DNA from: Avispirillum sp959601495
GTDB taxonomy: Bacteria; Bacillota; Clostridia; Oscillospirales; CAG-272
DNA: 64,000 bases
Assembly: GCA_959601495.1 (NCBI GenBank)
Contig: CAUGPT010000006.1
Span: 1 to 64,000 of the forward strand
Reading direction: 5' to 3'
Each line of letters starts with the position of its first letter. Position 1 is the stretch's first letter. Shown in pieces: positions 51,899 through 59,298 of this stretch. The notes below the pieces were generated by a model that was given only the letters and a program-made list of their open reading frames with translations, had not been told where the DNA came from and ran no database searches. Position numbers and translations under genes: made by a program.

Positions 51899-52696
51899 TT
51901 ATACCAATCTTGCTTTTCTGTAGCGAGCGGGAGATGCGCCGTATCGCGCCGAAAACAGCCTGCTGAAGTAAAACTGATCCGGTATGCCCACCTTTTCGGC
52001 TATACATTTAACGCTGTCATCCGTGCGCAGCAGCAGTCCGCACGCCACCGACAGGCGGTAGTCGTTTATATACTTCGCGGGCGTTGTGCCAAGCGTCCTT
52101 TTGAAACACGCATACAGCCCCGATTCGGACATTTTCATAATATCGGCAAGGTCTCCGACGGAAATATCGTTCATGTAGTTATCCCAGATATAGCGCAGCA
52201 GCCTGTATACATCGGCGTTCTGTACTTCTTTCTTTTCGTCCGCAATCTTTAAAAGATGACCGATAACGGAGTACACTGCTCTCATTTTCTCACATATATC
52301 CTCCGCTTTTTCAAATTCGTCAAAATCCCGATCGAACAGCAGCGCCGTCTCGCGGTCGGCGACAGCGGGAAAGTCATATAAATCGTCAAGACGGTACTTT
52401 CTGTTCACTGTAACACCGAGAAAAATGTACCGCGCGCAGAAAGTGTCGGTCTCTTTGTTCAGAAGATGCGTTATCTTCTGAAGCTTTACGGACGGCGCTA
52501 TGAAAAAGCCGCCGTCACCCGTGAACCGCTCAGCCCCGCCGTCAAGACTTATGCCGTACGACCCGACTTTTGACTGAACAACGGAAAGATACGGCAGCTG
52601 CTTTATGTCCACGCGTCCGTCGCCGACGCCGTTCATTGTAAATCCAGAATAGTCAAAATAGTCTATATCAATGCTCTCGATATTCAGGCAGCTCAC
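51899..52696 (-). CDS. AraC-family transcriptional regulator divergent from the glycyl radical enzyme
   Basis: A 265-residue regulator, probably starting at GTG 52696; the leader is ambiguous because GGGG directly precedes it. The N-terminal part (1-160) is a sensor-like beta domain, and the C-terminal pair of helix-turn-helices (about 165-262; ISVGDLADIMKMSESGLYACFKR and VKCIAEKVGIPDQFYFSRLFSARYG) is typical. It is divergent from the glycyl radical operon, so it likely senses the substrate of that enzyme. Confidence 0.85.
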   Translation of the reverse strand: MSCLNIESIDIDYFDYSGFTMNGVGDGRVDIKQLPYLSVVQSKVGSYGISLDGGAERFTGDGGFFIAPSVKLQKITHLLNKETDTFCARYIFLGVTVNRKYRLDDLYDFPAVADRETALLFDRDFDEFEKAEDICEKMRAVYSVIGHLLKIADEKKEVQNADVYRLLRYIWDNYMNDISVGDLADIMKMSESGLYACFKRTLGTTPAKYINDYRLSVACGLLLRTDDSVKCIAEKVGIPDQFYFSRLFSARYGASPARYRKARLV

Positions 52697-52712
52697 CCCC
52701 TTTTATAGAATT

Positions 52713-52743
52713 ATACATATTTTCATAGCTTTTGTCTATGTAT
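52713..52743. promoter_or_regulatory. Inverted repeats in the AraC/glycyl-radical divergent region
   Basis: ATACATA (52713-52719) and TATGTAT (52737-52743) flank CATAG...CTATG in the 98-bp gap between divergent genes. It is a candidate AraC binding site; no strong promoter elements were found. Confidence 0.4.
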
Positions 52744-52794
52744 TTCTGCGGATTTTTGATGTATCATTAAAGAAAAATACAAATCGGAGCAATT

Positions 52795-54909
52795 ATGGAG
52801 TTTTATACACCGTCGAAATTCAAGCGTCCCGTAAGGCTTTGCGAAAAAACCAGAGAGTTTGCCGCTGCCTCTCTCGGCCACACATACGGAGAGGACACCC
52901 GAAAAGCGCCCCATGTAACGGTACCGCACATCGAAGGCTTTGAAAACCTTACCGATCTGCAGAGATACGACACAGCCGTGCGCGCCATAGCCGAAAACGC
53001 GCCGCTGAGAGTCTGCCCCGGCGAGCTTATATCGGGTGCGGCGACGCTTGGAGACGCGATCGACCATCTTGTGCCGGTGCGTTTTGAGGACGATCCCGAC
53101 TTTTACCTTCCCGGTATAAGCCATCTGACCGTGGACTACGGCGAAGTTCTGAGCATCGGAATGAACGGCGTTGAAGAAAAGATAAAGAATTCTCCGGCGC
53201 GATTCGGCAGCGAGAGAAACAAAGCATTTCTGAAAAGCTGCGCCGAAACCGTAGAATCGATGCGCATCTGGCACAAACGATATACAGAAAAGCTGAGCAG
53301 GCTTTCGGGATACGAAGAAAACGTCAAGATCCTTTCGAAAGTACCGTTCTCCCCCGCAAAAAATTTCAGAGAAGCGCTGCAGAGCATATGGGTTTGTTTT
53401 GCCTTTCTGCGGCTCACAGGCTGCTGGCCCGGCTTCGGCAGAATAGACGTTATTCTGGGCGATTTTCTGCGCCGCGACCTTGAAAGCGGTCAGATCACCG
53501 CAGACGAGGCACGCGAGCTGCTGGCGCACTTTTTCATAAAGGGCTGCGAGTGGATAACGGGCATGCCTACCGTCAGCGGTGACGCACAGCACTACCAGAA
53601 CATCGTACTCTCCGGCATTGACGCGGACGGCAGAGATGTTACAAACGAAGTTACATATCTTGTTCTTGATATAATCGAAGAAACGGGCATCAGCGACTTC
53701 CCCGTGACTGTCCGCATAAACAAAAATACGGATGAAAGGCTTCTGCGCCGCGTAAGCGAGGTTATTCGCCTCGGCGGAGGCACCGTCGCGGTCTACAACG
53801 AAGACCTTGTTCTCGAATCTCTTGAAGATATGGGATATGAAAAAAGCGAGGCACGCCGCTTTGCAAACGACGGCTGCTGGGAGGTGCAGATACCCGGAAA
53901 AACATTTTTCGAATATGCGCCGTTCGACAGTCTCAGGGTTTTGCAGCACGTCACACTGAAAGACTTTGAAAATGCCGATTTTGACAGCTACGACTCCCTG
54001 TTCGCAAAGTTCAGAGAGGACCTTTCGGCGCAGGCAGAGGAAATATACAAATGGTGTGTTCTGAAAAAGCTTGAAGATGATAAAATAACCTTCAAAAACA
54101 CATACCCCTGCACATCCGTTTCCCTGTTTGAGCACGACTGTATAGAGCGCGGACTGTCTTATCTTGAGGGCGGCGCCGTGTACAATGTGCTTTCACCCCA
54201 CATCGGCGGCGCGCCGGACGCCGCAAACAGCCTTTATGCTATAAAGAAAGCGGTTTTTGAGGATAAGCTCGTCAGTTTCAAAGAGCTTATGGAAATTCTC
54301 AGAAACAACTGGGAGGGTCATGAAGAGCTTCGCGGAAAAATACTTGACGGCTATACATATTTCGGCAACGGAAATGAGGAAGCGGACAGAGTCGCGGCGG
54401 ATGTGCTTGACTGTTTTGCCGATATATGCCGAAAATTTGACAAAACAACGCCCATAAGATTTGTAAGCGGCGTCAGCACATTCGGCAGACAGATAGAATG
54501 GTCGCGCTCCCGCCTTGCAACTCCGTTCGGCAGAAAAAAAGGCGAAGTTCTGTCCGGCAATTTTTCACCCACACCAGGTACAGACGAAAACGGAGCTGCC
54601 GCGGTGATACGTTCCTGCTGCGCGGCGGACCTCAGACGGCAGCACACAGGCGCCGCACTCGACATTTCGTTCATCCCTTCAAGCCTTGACAGCGAAAACG
54701 CTGTCAAGGCTATATCGGGACTTATAAAGGCATTTGTCGCCCTCGGCGGGTTTTTCATGCAGATAGACACGACCGACAAAGAGCTTCTGCGCGCCGCTCA
54801 GCGCCATCCCGAAAACTATCAAAACCTGTCCGTGCGCGTTTCCGGCTGGAATGCAAGGTTCGTAACGCTGAGCCGCGAATGGCAGGATATGATAATCGAA
54901 AGAACATAA
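52795..54909 (+). CDS. Glycyl radical enzyme of unknown substrate, compact form
   Basis: A 704-residue glycyl radical enzyme. The radical Gly684 lies in RVSGWNARF, 20 residues from the end. The active-site Cys361 lies in NDGCWEVQIPG, with Glu363 two residues on, a C-x-E pattern like the GCVEP motif of diol and glycerol dehydratases rather than the CC of pyruvate formate-lyase. It is shorter than the usual 760-840 residues, lacking part of the N-terminal helical region. The activase gene lies 20 bp downstream. The substrate and product are unknown. Confidence 0.85.
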   Translation: MEFYTPSKFKRPVRLCEKTREFAAASLGHTYGEDTRKAPHVTVPHIEGFENLTDLQRYDTAVRAIAENAPLRVCPGELISGAATLGDAIDHLVPVRFEDDPDFYLPGISHLTVDYGEVLSIGMNGVEEKIKNSPARFGSERNKAFLKSCAETVESMRIWHKRYTEKLSRLSGYEENVKILSKVPFSPAKNFREALQSIWVCFAFLRLTGCWPGFGRIDVILGDFLRRDLESGQITADEARELLAHFFIKGCEWITGMPTVSGDAQHYQNIVLSGIDADGRDVTNEVTYLVLDIIEETGISDFPVTVRINKNTDERLLRRVSEVIRLGGGTVAVYNEDLVLESLEDMGYEKSEARRFANDGCWEVQIPGKTFFEYAPFDSLRVLQHVTLKDFENADFDSYDSLFAKFREDLSAQAEEIYKWCVLKKLEDDKITFKNTYPCTSVSLFEHDCIERGLSYLEGGAVYNVLSPHIGGAPDAANSLYAIKKAVFEDKLVSFKELMEILRNNWEGHEELRGKILDGYTYFGNGNEEADRVAADVLDCFADICRKFDKTTPIRFVSGVSTFGRQIEWSRSRLATPFGRKKGEVLSGNFSPTPGTDENGAAAVIRSCCAADLRRQHTGAALDISFIPSSLDSENAVKAISGLIKAFVALGGFFMQIDTTDKELLRAAQRHPENYQNLSVRVSGWNARFVTLSREWQDMIIERT

Positions 54910-54929
54910 ATTAAAGGAAAGCAGAGCTT

Positions 54930-55763
54930 ATGAAAGCATTTGTATTCGACATACAGCGTTCCTCTTTCGTGGACGGCCCCGGGATACGCACAACGGTATT
55001 TTTCAAAGGCTGCGTGCTCAGATGCAAATGGTGCCACAGCCCCGAAAGCCAAAGCCCCGCGCCTCAGCTTATGTTTTATAAAGAAAAATGCATCGGGTGC
55101 AAAAGATGCGCCGCAGTCTGCCCGACCGAGCTTTCCGGCTGCACAAACTGCGGAAAATGCGCCGCGGTCTGCCCCTCGCGTGCGCGCGTTATGTGCGGGC
55201 GCTTTTACACAGAGGACGAAATCGCCGAAACCGTACTGAAAGACAGGATTTTCTACGATACCTCCGGCGGAGGCGTTACATTTTCCGGCGGAGAATGCCT
55301 TCTGCAGACAGATTTTATCCTCTCGCTCGCCGAGAGGCTGAAAGAAGAAGAAATTAACACAGCAATAGACACGGCGGGATTTGTACCGAGAGAACAGCTT
55401 GAAAAAGCTGCCTCGGCCGCCGACATATTCCTGTACGATCTCAAATGCATAAGCGAAGATCTCCACACGGCGGGCACCGGCTTTTCCAACAAACTGATAC
55501 TTGAAAATCTCACATATCTTTCCGAAAACTTCCCGGGTGATATTATCATAAGGATCCCCATCATCCCGGGATTTAACGACAGCGACGCGGAGCTTTTGAA
55601 AATGCGGTCTTTTCTCGACGGCATAAACTATAAAAAGATCGAGCTGCTCGCATACCACTCAATGGCAAAAAGCAAATACGAGGCACTTTCAAAAGAGTTT
55701 ACAAACTTTCCCGTCCCCGATGAGGCGCTGATCGAAAAGTGCCAAAGGATACTGCGCGTATAA
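54930..55763 (+). CDS. Glycyl radical enzyme activating enzyme
   Basis: A 277-residue radical SAM protein. The SAM cluster motif CxxxCxxC is CVLRCKWC near residue 28. Two ferredoxin-type clusters are inserted (CIGCKRCAAVCP and CTNCGKCAAVCP), a mark of the activases of dehydratase-type glycyl radical enzymes. SGGE appears in FSGGECLLQ. It abstracts a hydrogen from Gly684 of the neighbouring enzyme under anaerobic conditions. AAAGGAAAG precedes the ATG. A terminator follows. Confidence 0.92.
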   Translation: MKAFVFDIQRSSFVDGPGIRTTVFFKGCVLRCKWCHSPESQSPAPQLMFYKEKCIGCKRCAAVCPTELSGCTNCGKCAAVCPSRARVMCGRFYTEDEIAETVLKDRIFYDTSGGGVTFSGGECLLQTDFILSLAERLKEEEINTAIDTAGFVPREQLEKAASAADIFLYDLKCISEDLHTAGTGFSNKLILENLTYLSENFPGDIIIRIPIIPGFNDSDAELLKMRSFLDGINYKKIELLAYHSMAKSKYEALSKEFTNFPVPDEALIEKCQRILRV

Positions 55764-55805
55764 CAGGCATCGCCTGCCCTGATTCGACAAAGTCATCGAA
55801 ACCGT

Positions 55806-55833
55806 AAAAGCCCCGACAGCTGTCGGGGCTTTT
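55806..55833 (+). terminator. Terminator of the glycyl radical operon
   Basis: A perfect 28-base palindrome AAAAGCCCCGACAG/CTGTCGGGGCTTTT ending in a T-run; it also faces the convergent TIGR04076 gene. Confidence 0.85.
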
Positions 55834-55853
55834 CATTAATTTATATACAATAT

Positions 55854-56162
55854 TCAATCCTCTTCCGCAGTCTCCAGAAGAAAGCTGACGGGTCTGAAGC
55901 CGTCGTTGCAGGAGATCATGGCGCTTTTCGGATTTTTCATCCAGCCGTCGTATATATTCTCTCCGCCGCTTGCAAGCGCCAGCACAAAGGGAGAAATGCT
56001 GTCCCAAGCGCTGTCGCAGAAGTCCTCCGGCTTCTGCCAGCCGTTTGCGACGAAAACATCCCCCTCTTTCATGCTGCAGGCATGTTCAATGGGATTTTCG
56101 TATTTTTCCGAAAGATCGGTATAATTTGCAACACGTACCACCGTGATCTTAACTTTTTTCAC
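55854..56162 (-). CDS. TIGR04076 family protein
   Basis: A 102-residue protein of the TIGR04076 family, small proteins of unknown function common in anaerobes. Recognisable are the start VKKVKITVVRVANYTDL, the EGDVFVANGWQKPEDFCDSAWDSISPFVLALASGG segment (split around residues 34-67) and the end CNDGFRPVSFLLE. It has a GTG start with GAGGGAAG upstream. Cys residues could bind metal, but this is untested. It is downstream of the hydrolase gene but not clearly coupled. Confidence 0.78.
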   Translation of the reverse strand: MKKVKITVVRVANYTDLSEKYENPIEHACSMKEGDVFVANGWQKPEDFCDSAWDSISPFVLALASGGENIYDGWMKNPKSAMISCNDGFRPVSFLLETAEED

Positions 56163-56225
56163 AAGTCACACTTCCCTCTTTTTTCGGAATATCCGGCAAA
56201 GACCGCGGACAAGTTTTAGCACAAA

Positions 56226-57218
56226 TCATTCTTTGACCGGAGCAACAGAATCGTATTCCTTCCAGAACGCTTTCGCGGTCCTCTCATACTTCGCGGGCTC
56301 AAGGAAATAGCTCATACCGTGGTCAGCCTTCGGAACGATAAGCAGCTCTTTGGGAGAGTTGCAGGCAGCGTAGTTTTCATAAGTCATTCTGACCGGAACG
56401 AAGTGATCGTCGGTGCCGTGTATCAGAAGGACGGGGATATTTGTTGTCCTGAGGGCGTCAAGCGTTGAATACTCCTCCGTACCCATGGATATCTTCTGCT
56501 TGCACATGGCGTCCGCAATAACGCCGCGCACTCCGAAACCGATATGCAGGTTTTTGTTTGCGATATGCTTCCAGATAGCGCTGGGAGATGTAAATCCGCA
56601 GTCAGCCATTATTCCGTGCACATTCGAAGGCAGATCAAGCCCCGATGCCATAAGCACAGTCGTTGCTCCCATGGAAACGCCGGCAAGATATATAGGCAGC
56701 TCGCTGCCGCAGCGGTCAATGACCCAGTTTATCCAGTCAAGACAGTCAAAACGCTCCGTAAGCCCGAAGCCCATATACTGCCCGCCGCTGTTATTTTGCC
56801 CGCGCTGTTCAATATAAAGCACACTGCACTGATTGTCATGCCAGAAGTCCGCAATCATACCGAAATCCTTATGCCAGGAGGAGCGCCAGCCGTGAACGGC
56901 TATAATAATTCTTTTCGGATCGTCGCACAGAATAAAATGTCCCACAAGCTTTTCACCGTCGTGGGCGGTGATTTCGACAGTTTCATTGGGCGTATTCTCC
57001 AGCTTTTCCGAACCTTCGCGAATCGCATTCAGAAATTCACTGTTTACCTTTTCACCGGAGATGAGCCTATCGGCTTTCTGCATAGCCCTCGGCATTTCGC
57101 GGTCAAGAGCGGTGCTCACAAGGTACTTTGTCGTAATATACGCCGAGAGAGACGCCGCTGCCGCAGCTCCGGCCGCAATACCCGAGATCTTCAAAACTTT
57201 TTTCGTAAAGCCGTTCAT
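56226..57218 (-). CDS. Membrane-anchored alpha/beta hydrolase
   Basis: A 330-residue serine hydrolase. An N-terminal transmembrane helix (about residues 10-30, Ala-rich) anchors a cytoplasm- or wall-facing domain. The nucleophile elbow is GVSMGATTV, the Asp is in HGTDDHFVP and the His in PKADHGMSYF. AVHGWRSSWHKDFG carries the oxyanion region. It resembles the 2-hydroxymuconate/BAAT-like family, but the substrate is unassigned. AAAGGAAAGG precedes the ATG. Confidence 0.85.
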   Translation of the reverse strand: MNGFTKKVLKISGIAAGAAAAASLSAYITTKYLVSTALDREMPRAMQKADRLISGEKVNSEFLNAIREGSEKLENTPNETVEITAHDGEKLVGHFILCDDPKRIIIAVHGWRSSWHKDFGMIADFWHDNQCSVLYIEQRGQNNSGGQYMGFGLTERFDCLDWINWVIDRCGSELPIYLAGVSMGATTVLMASGLDLPSNVHGIMADCGFTSPSAIWKHIANKNLHIGFGVRGVIADAMCKQKISMGTEEYSTLDALRTTNIPVLLIHGTDDHFVPVRMTYENYAACNSPKELLIVPKADHGMSYFLEPAKYERTAKAFWKEYDSVAPVKE

Positions 57219-57562
57219 ACAATAATCCTTTCCTTTCCGTTGATAATATCAGCAAAAAGATATTGACAGCGCGGGGCGCAAATATGCTCCGTGCTTTCGC
57301 GCTATCGCATAATTATAGTACCATAAAAATGTGTACTTGTAAAGTGAGGATACCGTGCATTTTCTCTTCTCCGGAAACGAAGATAAAAGAGAAAAACGAA
57401 TAGTGAAAAGTGAATAGAACCAAAATGAAAACGACAATCCTCTGTCGATGATCGTCGTTTCTCTGCCCATGGTCAAAAAGATTTGTCCGACAGCTTTAAG
57501 TATTTATGAACTTAGGCAACAATTAATCATATACATTTTCCAAATCGATTTTTATCATTCAT
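57219..57562. other. Gene-free stretch with the left 98-bp repeat
   Basis: 344 bp without a gene. The right edge of the hydrolase gene leads into AT-rich DNA that contains the left direct repeat (57363-57460). From there to the four-helix-bundle gene the sequence is AT-rich and featureless. Confidence 0.7.
57363..57460. repeat. Left copy of a 98-bp direct repeat flanking the four-helix-bundle gene
   Basis: 97 of 98 bases match 57999-58096 without gaps (mismatch: A57436 versus G58072). The offset is exactly 636 bp. The copy includes one arm and loop of the hairpin that stands beside the tRNA-Leu gene on the right, but here it is cut short and unpaired at its end. Confidence 0.93.
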
Positions 57563-57904
57563 TTACTTTTTTGCAGTATTAAGTGACGCAATCAGCATTC
57601 TCTTGATTTCTTCTGCAAGCAAAAGCAGTTCATCAAAATTGTATTCAATTAAATTTGTCCGTTGCAAAAGTGAAAGCCAGTAAAGGCTCTCACCTGTCTC
57701 TTTGAGCGCAATATGTAATTTTGAAATAAAATCCGCTTTGCTGTTTCCGTAAACAGCTTCATTTATATTGGCACCAATGCTCGTAGCAGAGCGAAGCAGC
57801 TGCTTTGCTATTGTGGTATCCTTTTTGGTTTTATAAAACTGCTCATAAAATAATACAATCTGTGTTGCAAAGTCAAGGGACTTATCAAGCAATGGACTGT
57901 TCAT
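57563..57904 (-). CDS. Four-helix-bundle protein (23S rRNA intervening-sequence family)
   Basis: A 113-residue protein of the S23/IVP four-helix-bundle family. It carries LDFATQIVLFYEQFYKTKKD, QLLRSATSIGANINEAVYGNSKADF and KETGESLYWLSLLQRTNLI, the usual helix signatures. The start is ATG 57904, preceded by GAGG. The gene is noticeably AT-rich compared with its neighbours and lies alone between the two 98-bp repeats. Related proteins occur in rRNA insertions and as accessory Avd proteins in diversity-generating retroelements, but no reverse transcriptase is nearby. The function is unknown. Confidence 0.85.
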   Translation of the reverse strand: MNSPLLDKSLDFATQIVLFYEQFYKTKKDTTIAKQLLRSATSIGANINEAVYGNSKADFISKLHIALKETGESLYWLSLLQRTNLIEYNFDELLLLAEEIKRMLIASLNTAKK

Positions 57905-57998
57905 CCTCATCACCTCACAGTATACTATACCACAAATCCCCATTTTAATCAATGCTTTGCGCAGCAAAGCCACCTTTTCTCTTATCTCTTCTCTATTC

Positions 57999-58096
57999 TC
58001 TCTTCTCCGGAAACGAAGATAAAAGAGAAAAACGAATAGTGAAAAGTGAATAGAACCAAAATGAAAACGACGATCCTCTGTCGATGATCGTCGTTT
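57999..58096. repeat. Right copy of the 98-bp direct repeat
   Basis: The near-identical partner of 57363-57460. It ends seven bases from the CCA end of the tRNA-Leu(CAG) gene and contains the left arm of the long hairpin there, so the copy next to the tRNA is likely the original. Confidence 0.93.
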
Positions 58097-58105
58097 TCAT
58101 TTTGG
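58056..58105 (-). terminator. Long perfect hairpin abutting tRNA-Leu(CAG)
   Basis: Twenty-base arms (58056-58075 and 58086-58105) pair without mismatch around a 10-base loop. The last three bases of the right arm (58103-58105) are the tRNA's encoded CCA. It is followed on the minus strand by TTCTATTCACTTTTC. It would act as a tRNA transcript terminator; its overlap with the CCA is unusual. Confidence 0.75.
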
Positions 58106-58189
58106 TGCGGATAAGAGGACTTGAACCTCCACCGAGTTGCCCCGACTAGAACCTGAATCTAGCGCGTCTGCCAATTCCGCCATATCCGC
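58103..58189 (-). tRNA. tRNA-Leu (anticodon CAG)
   Basis: A class-II tRNA on the minus strand with acceptor GCGGATA/TATCCGC, anticodon stem CTAGA/TCTAG around TTCAGGT (anticodon CAG), a long variable arm GTCGGGGCAACTCGGT and TPsiC arm GGAGGTTCAAGTCCTC. The discriminator base is A and CCA is encoded. It is the second gene of a tRNA-Leu pair. Confidence 0.95.
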
Positions 58190-58264
58190 TTATTTATATC
58201 CTCTGTTTTTACACGGCGAGGACAGCCGAGACGGAGCATTTTGCTTGATCCGTATATCAAGGAA

Positions 58265-58288
58265 GACAGACAGCCGAAGCTGTCTGTC
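58265..58288 (-). terminator. Hairpin between the two tRNA-Leu genes
   Basis: GACAGACAGC and GCTGTCTGTC pair around a CGAA tetraloop, just 5 bases past the tRNA-Leu(GAG) CCA. It could be a partial terminator or a processing signal. Confidence 0.6.
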
Positions 58289-58292
58289 CTCG

Positions 58293-58377
58293 TGGTGCGA
58301 GAAACGGGACTTGAACCCGTACGGTGTTAACCACACGCCCCTCAAACGTGCGCGTCTGCCTGTTCCGCCACTCTCGC
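58293..58377 (-). tRNA. tRNA-Leu (anticodon GAG)
   Basis: A class-II tRNA with acceptor GCGAGAG/TTCTCGC, anticodon stem CACGT/GCGTG around TTGAGGG (anticodon GAG), long variable arm and TPsiC arm CGGGTTCAAGTCCCG. CCA is encoded. It is the promoter-proximal member of the pair. Confidence 0.95.
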
Positions 58378-58408
58378 GCATCCGCGGTTTTGCCCGCTGA
58401 CAGATGAT

Positions 58409-58437
58409 ATTATACTAAAAGCGCCGCCGTTTGTCAA
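58409..58437 (-). promoter_or_regulatory. tRNA-Leu operon promoter
   Basis: Minus-strand TTGACA (58437-58432), 17-base spacer, TATAAT (58414-58409), full consensus, about 30 bases before the first tRNA. Confidence 0.9.
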
Positions 58438-58562
58438 CACCTTTTCGAGACTTTTTTCTCAAAATTGCGGAAATATTTTCCCGTGCCTCAAATCGGCGAT
58501 TTTTCGTGCCGATTTTCCGCCGTCCGTGTTGCCAAACTGCTTTGCAGATCCGCGGTAATGCC

Positions 58563-59120
58563 CTACTTTGCAGCCGCTCTTTTTATGATCTCCTCCGAGA
58601 GTCCGCGGCTTATCTCAACGATCCTTGCCACATCCTCGGATGCCGTATCCTTCATGCCGTCGTTCAGCCAGTCTATAATAAGCCCGAACATCTCGCACTT
58701 GATAAGCCTTATAAACAGCTTTCTGTCGGATTCGTTGACGGATTCGTCGGCAAATGCTACACCCACGTAGCTTTCAACGGCATAGCTGCAAAGCTTCATC
58801 AGTTCTCTTTCAAACATATCGCGGCTGACGGAATTATATATGTGAAAAGCCGCGCGTTTGTTTTCAAGGGCGAACGCCATAGCCGCAGCAAAGCATTCTC
58901 CGAGAGAGTTAACAGTCGGATATCGCTCAATTATAATATTCGTGCGCTCCGTGACGATCTCCTCAAGCAGCGCGGGTATGTCCCTGAAATGATAGTAAAA
59001 TGAGTTGCGGTTTATTCCGCAGTCATCGACAATATCTTTAACGCTTATTTTGCTGAGCGGTTTTTCATTCAGAAGCTTCACGAATGAAGCCTTGATAGCC
59101 TTCTCGGTAAAATTTGCCAT
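58563..59120 (-). CDS. TetR/AcrR-family transcriptional regulator
   Basis: A 185-residue regulator. The N-terminal helix-turn-helix is typical: ISVKDIVDDCGINRNSFYYHFRDI (about residues 22-45). The C-terminal domain is helical and variable, with conserved-looking CSYAVESYVGVAF, and belongs to the group with a TetR_C-type fold. The ligand and regulated genes are unknown; the divergent fucosidase unit starts 178 bp away and may be a target. Confidence 0.85.
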   Translation of the reverse strand: MANFTEKAIKASFVKLLNEKPLSKISVKDIVDDCGINRNSFYYHFRDIPALLEEIVTERTNIIIERYPTVNSLGECFAAAMAFALENKRAAFHIYNSVSRDMFERELMKLCSYAVESYVGVAFADESVNESDRKLFIRLIKCEMFGLIIDWLNDGMKDTASEDVARIVEISRGLSEEIIKRAAAK

Positions 59121-59216
59121 TATGACCTCCGTTAAAAGGTAAATATATCCTCACGACAATATAATACCATCAAGGCATAAAAAATGCAACTGATTTTGCG
59201 ATTTTTGAAATTTCGG

Positions 59217-59245
59217 TTGACCGCAAACCGGGCGTATGCTATACT
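59217..59245 (+). promoter_or_regulatory. Promoter of the fucosidase-ECF unit
   Basis: TTGACC (59217-59222), 17-base spacer, TATACT (59240-59245), about 54 bases before the start codon. Confidence 0.7.
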
Positions 59246-59298
59246 GATACTACTGCGGCAAAGGTGCCGCTACAAGAGACAGAAAGGCAAAAATCAGT

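Noticed and set aside
52723..54135. A 470-codon minus-strand frame opposite the glycyl radical enzyme
   Set aside because: It is an antisense shadow of a GC-rich third-position gene and shows no start signal or domain.
57363..58096. CRISPR array or diversity-generating retroelement
   Set aside because: There are only two repeat copies, 98 bp long, enclosing a gene; no spacers, Cas genes, reverse transcriptase or template/variable repeats are present. The four-helix-bundle family link to Avd alone is not enough.
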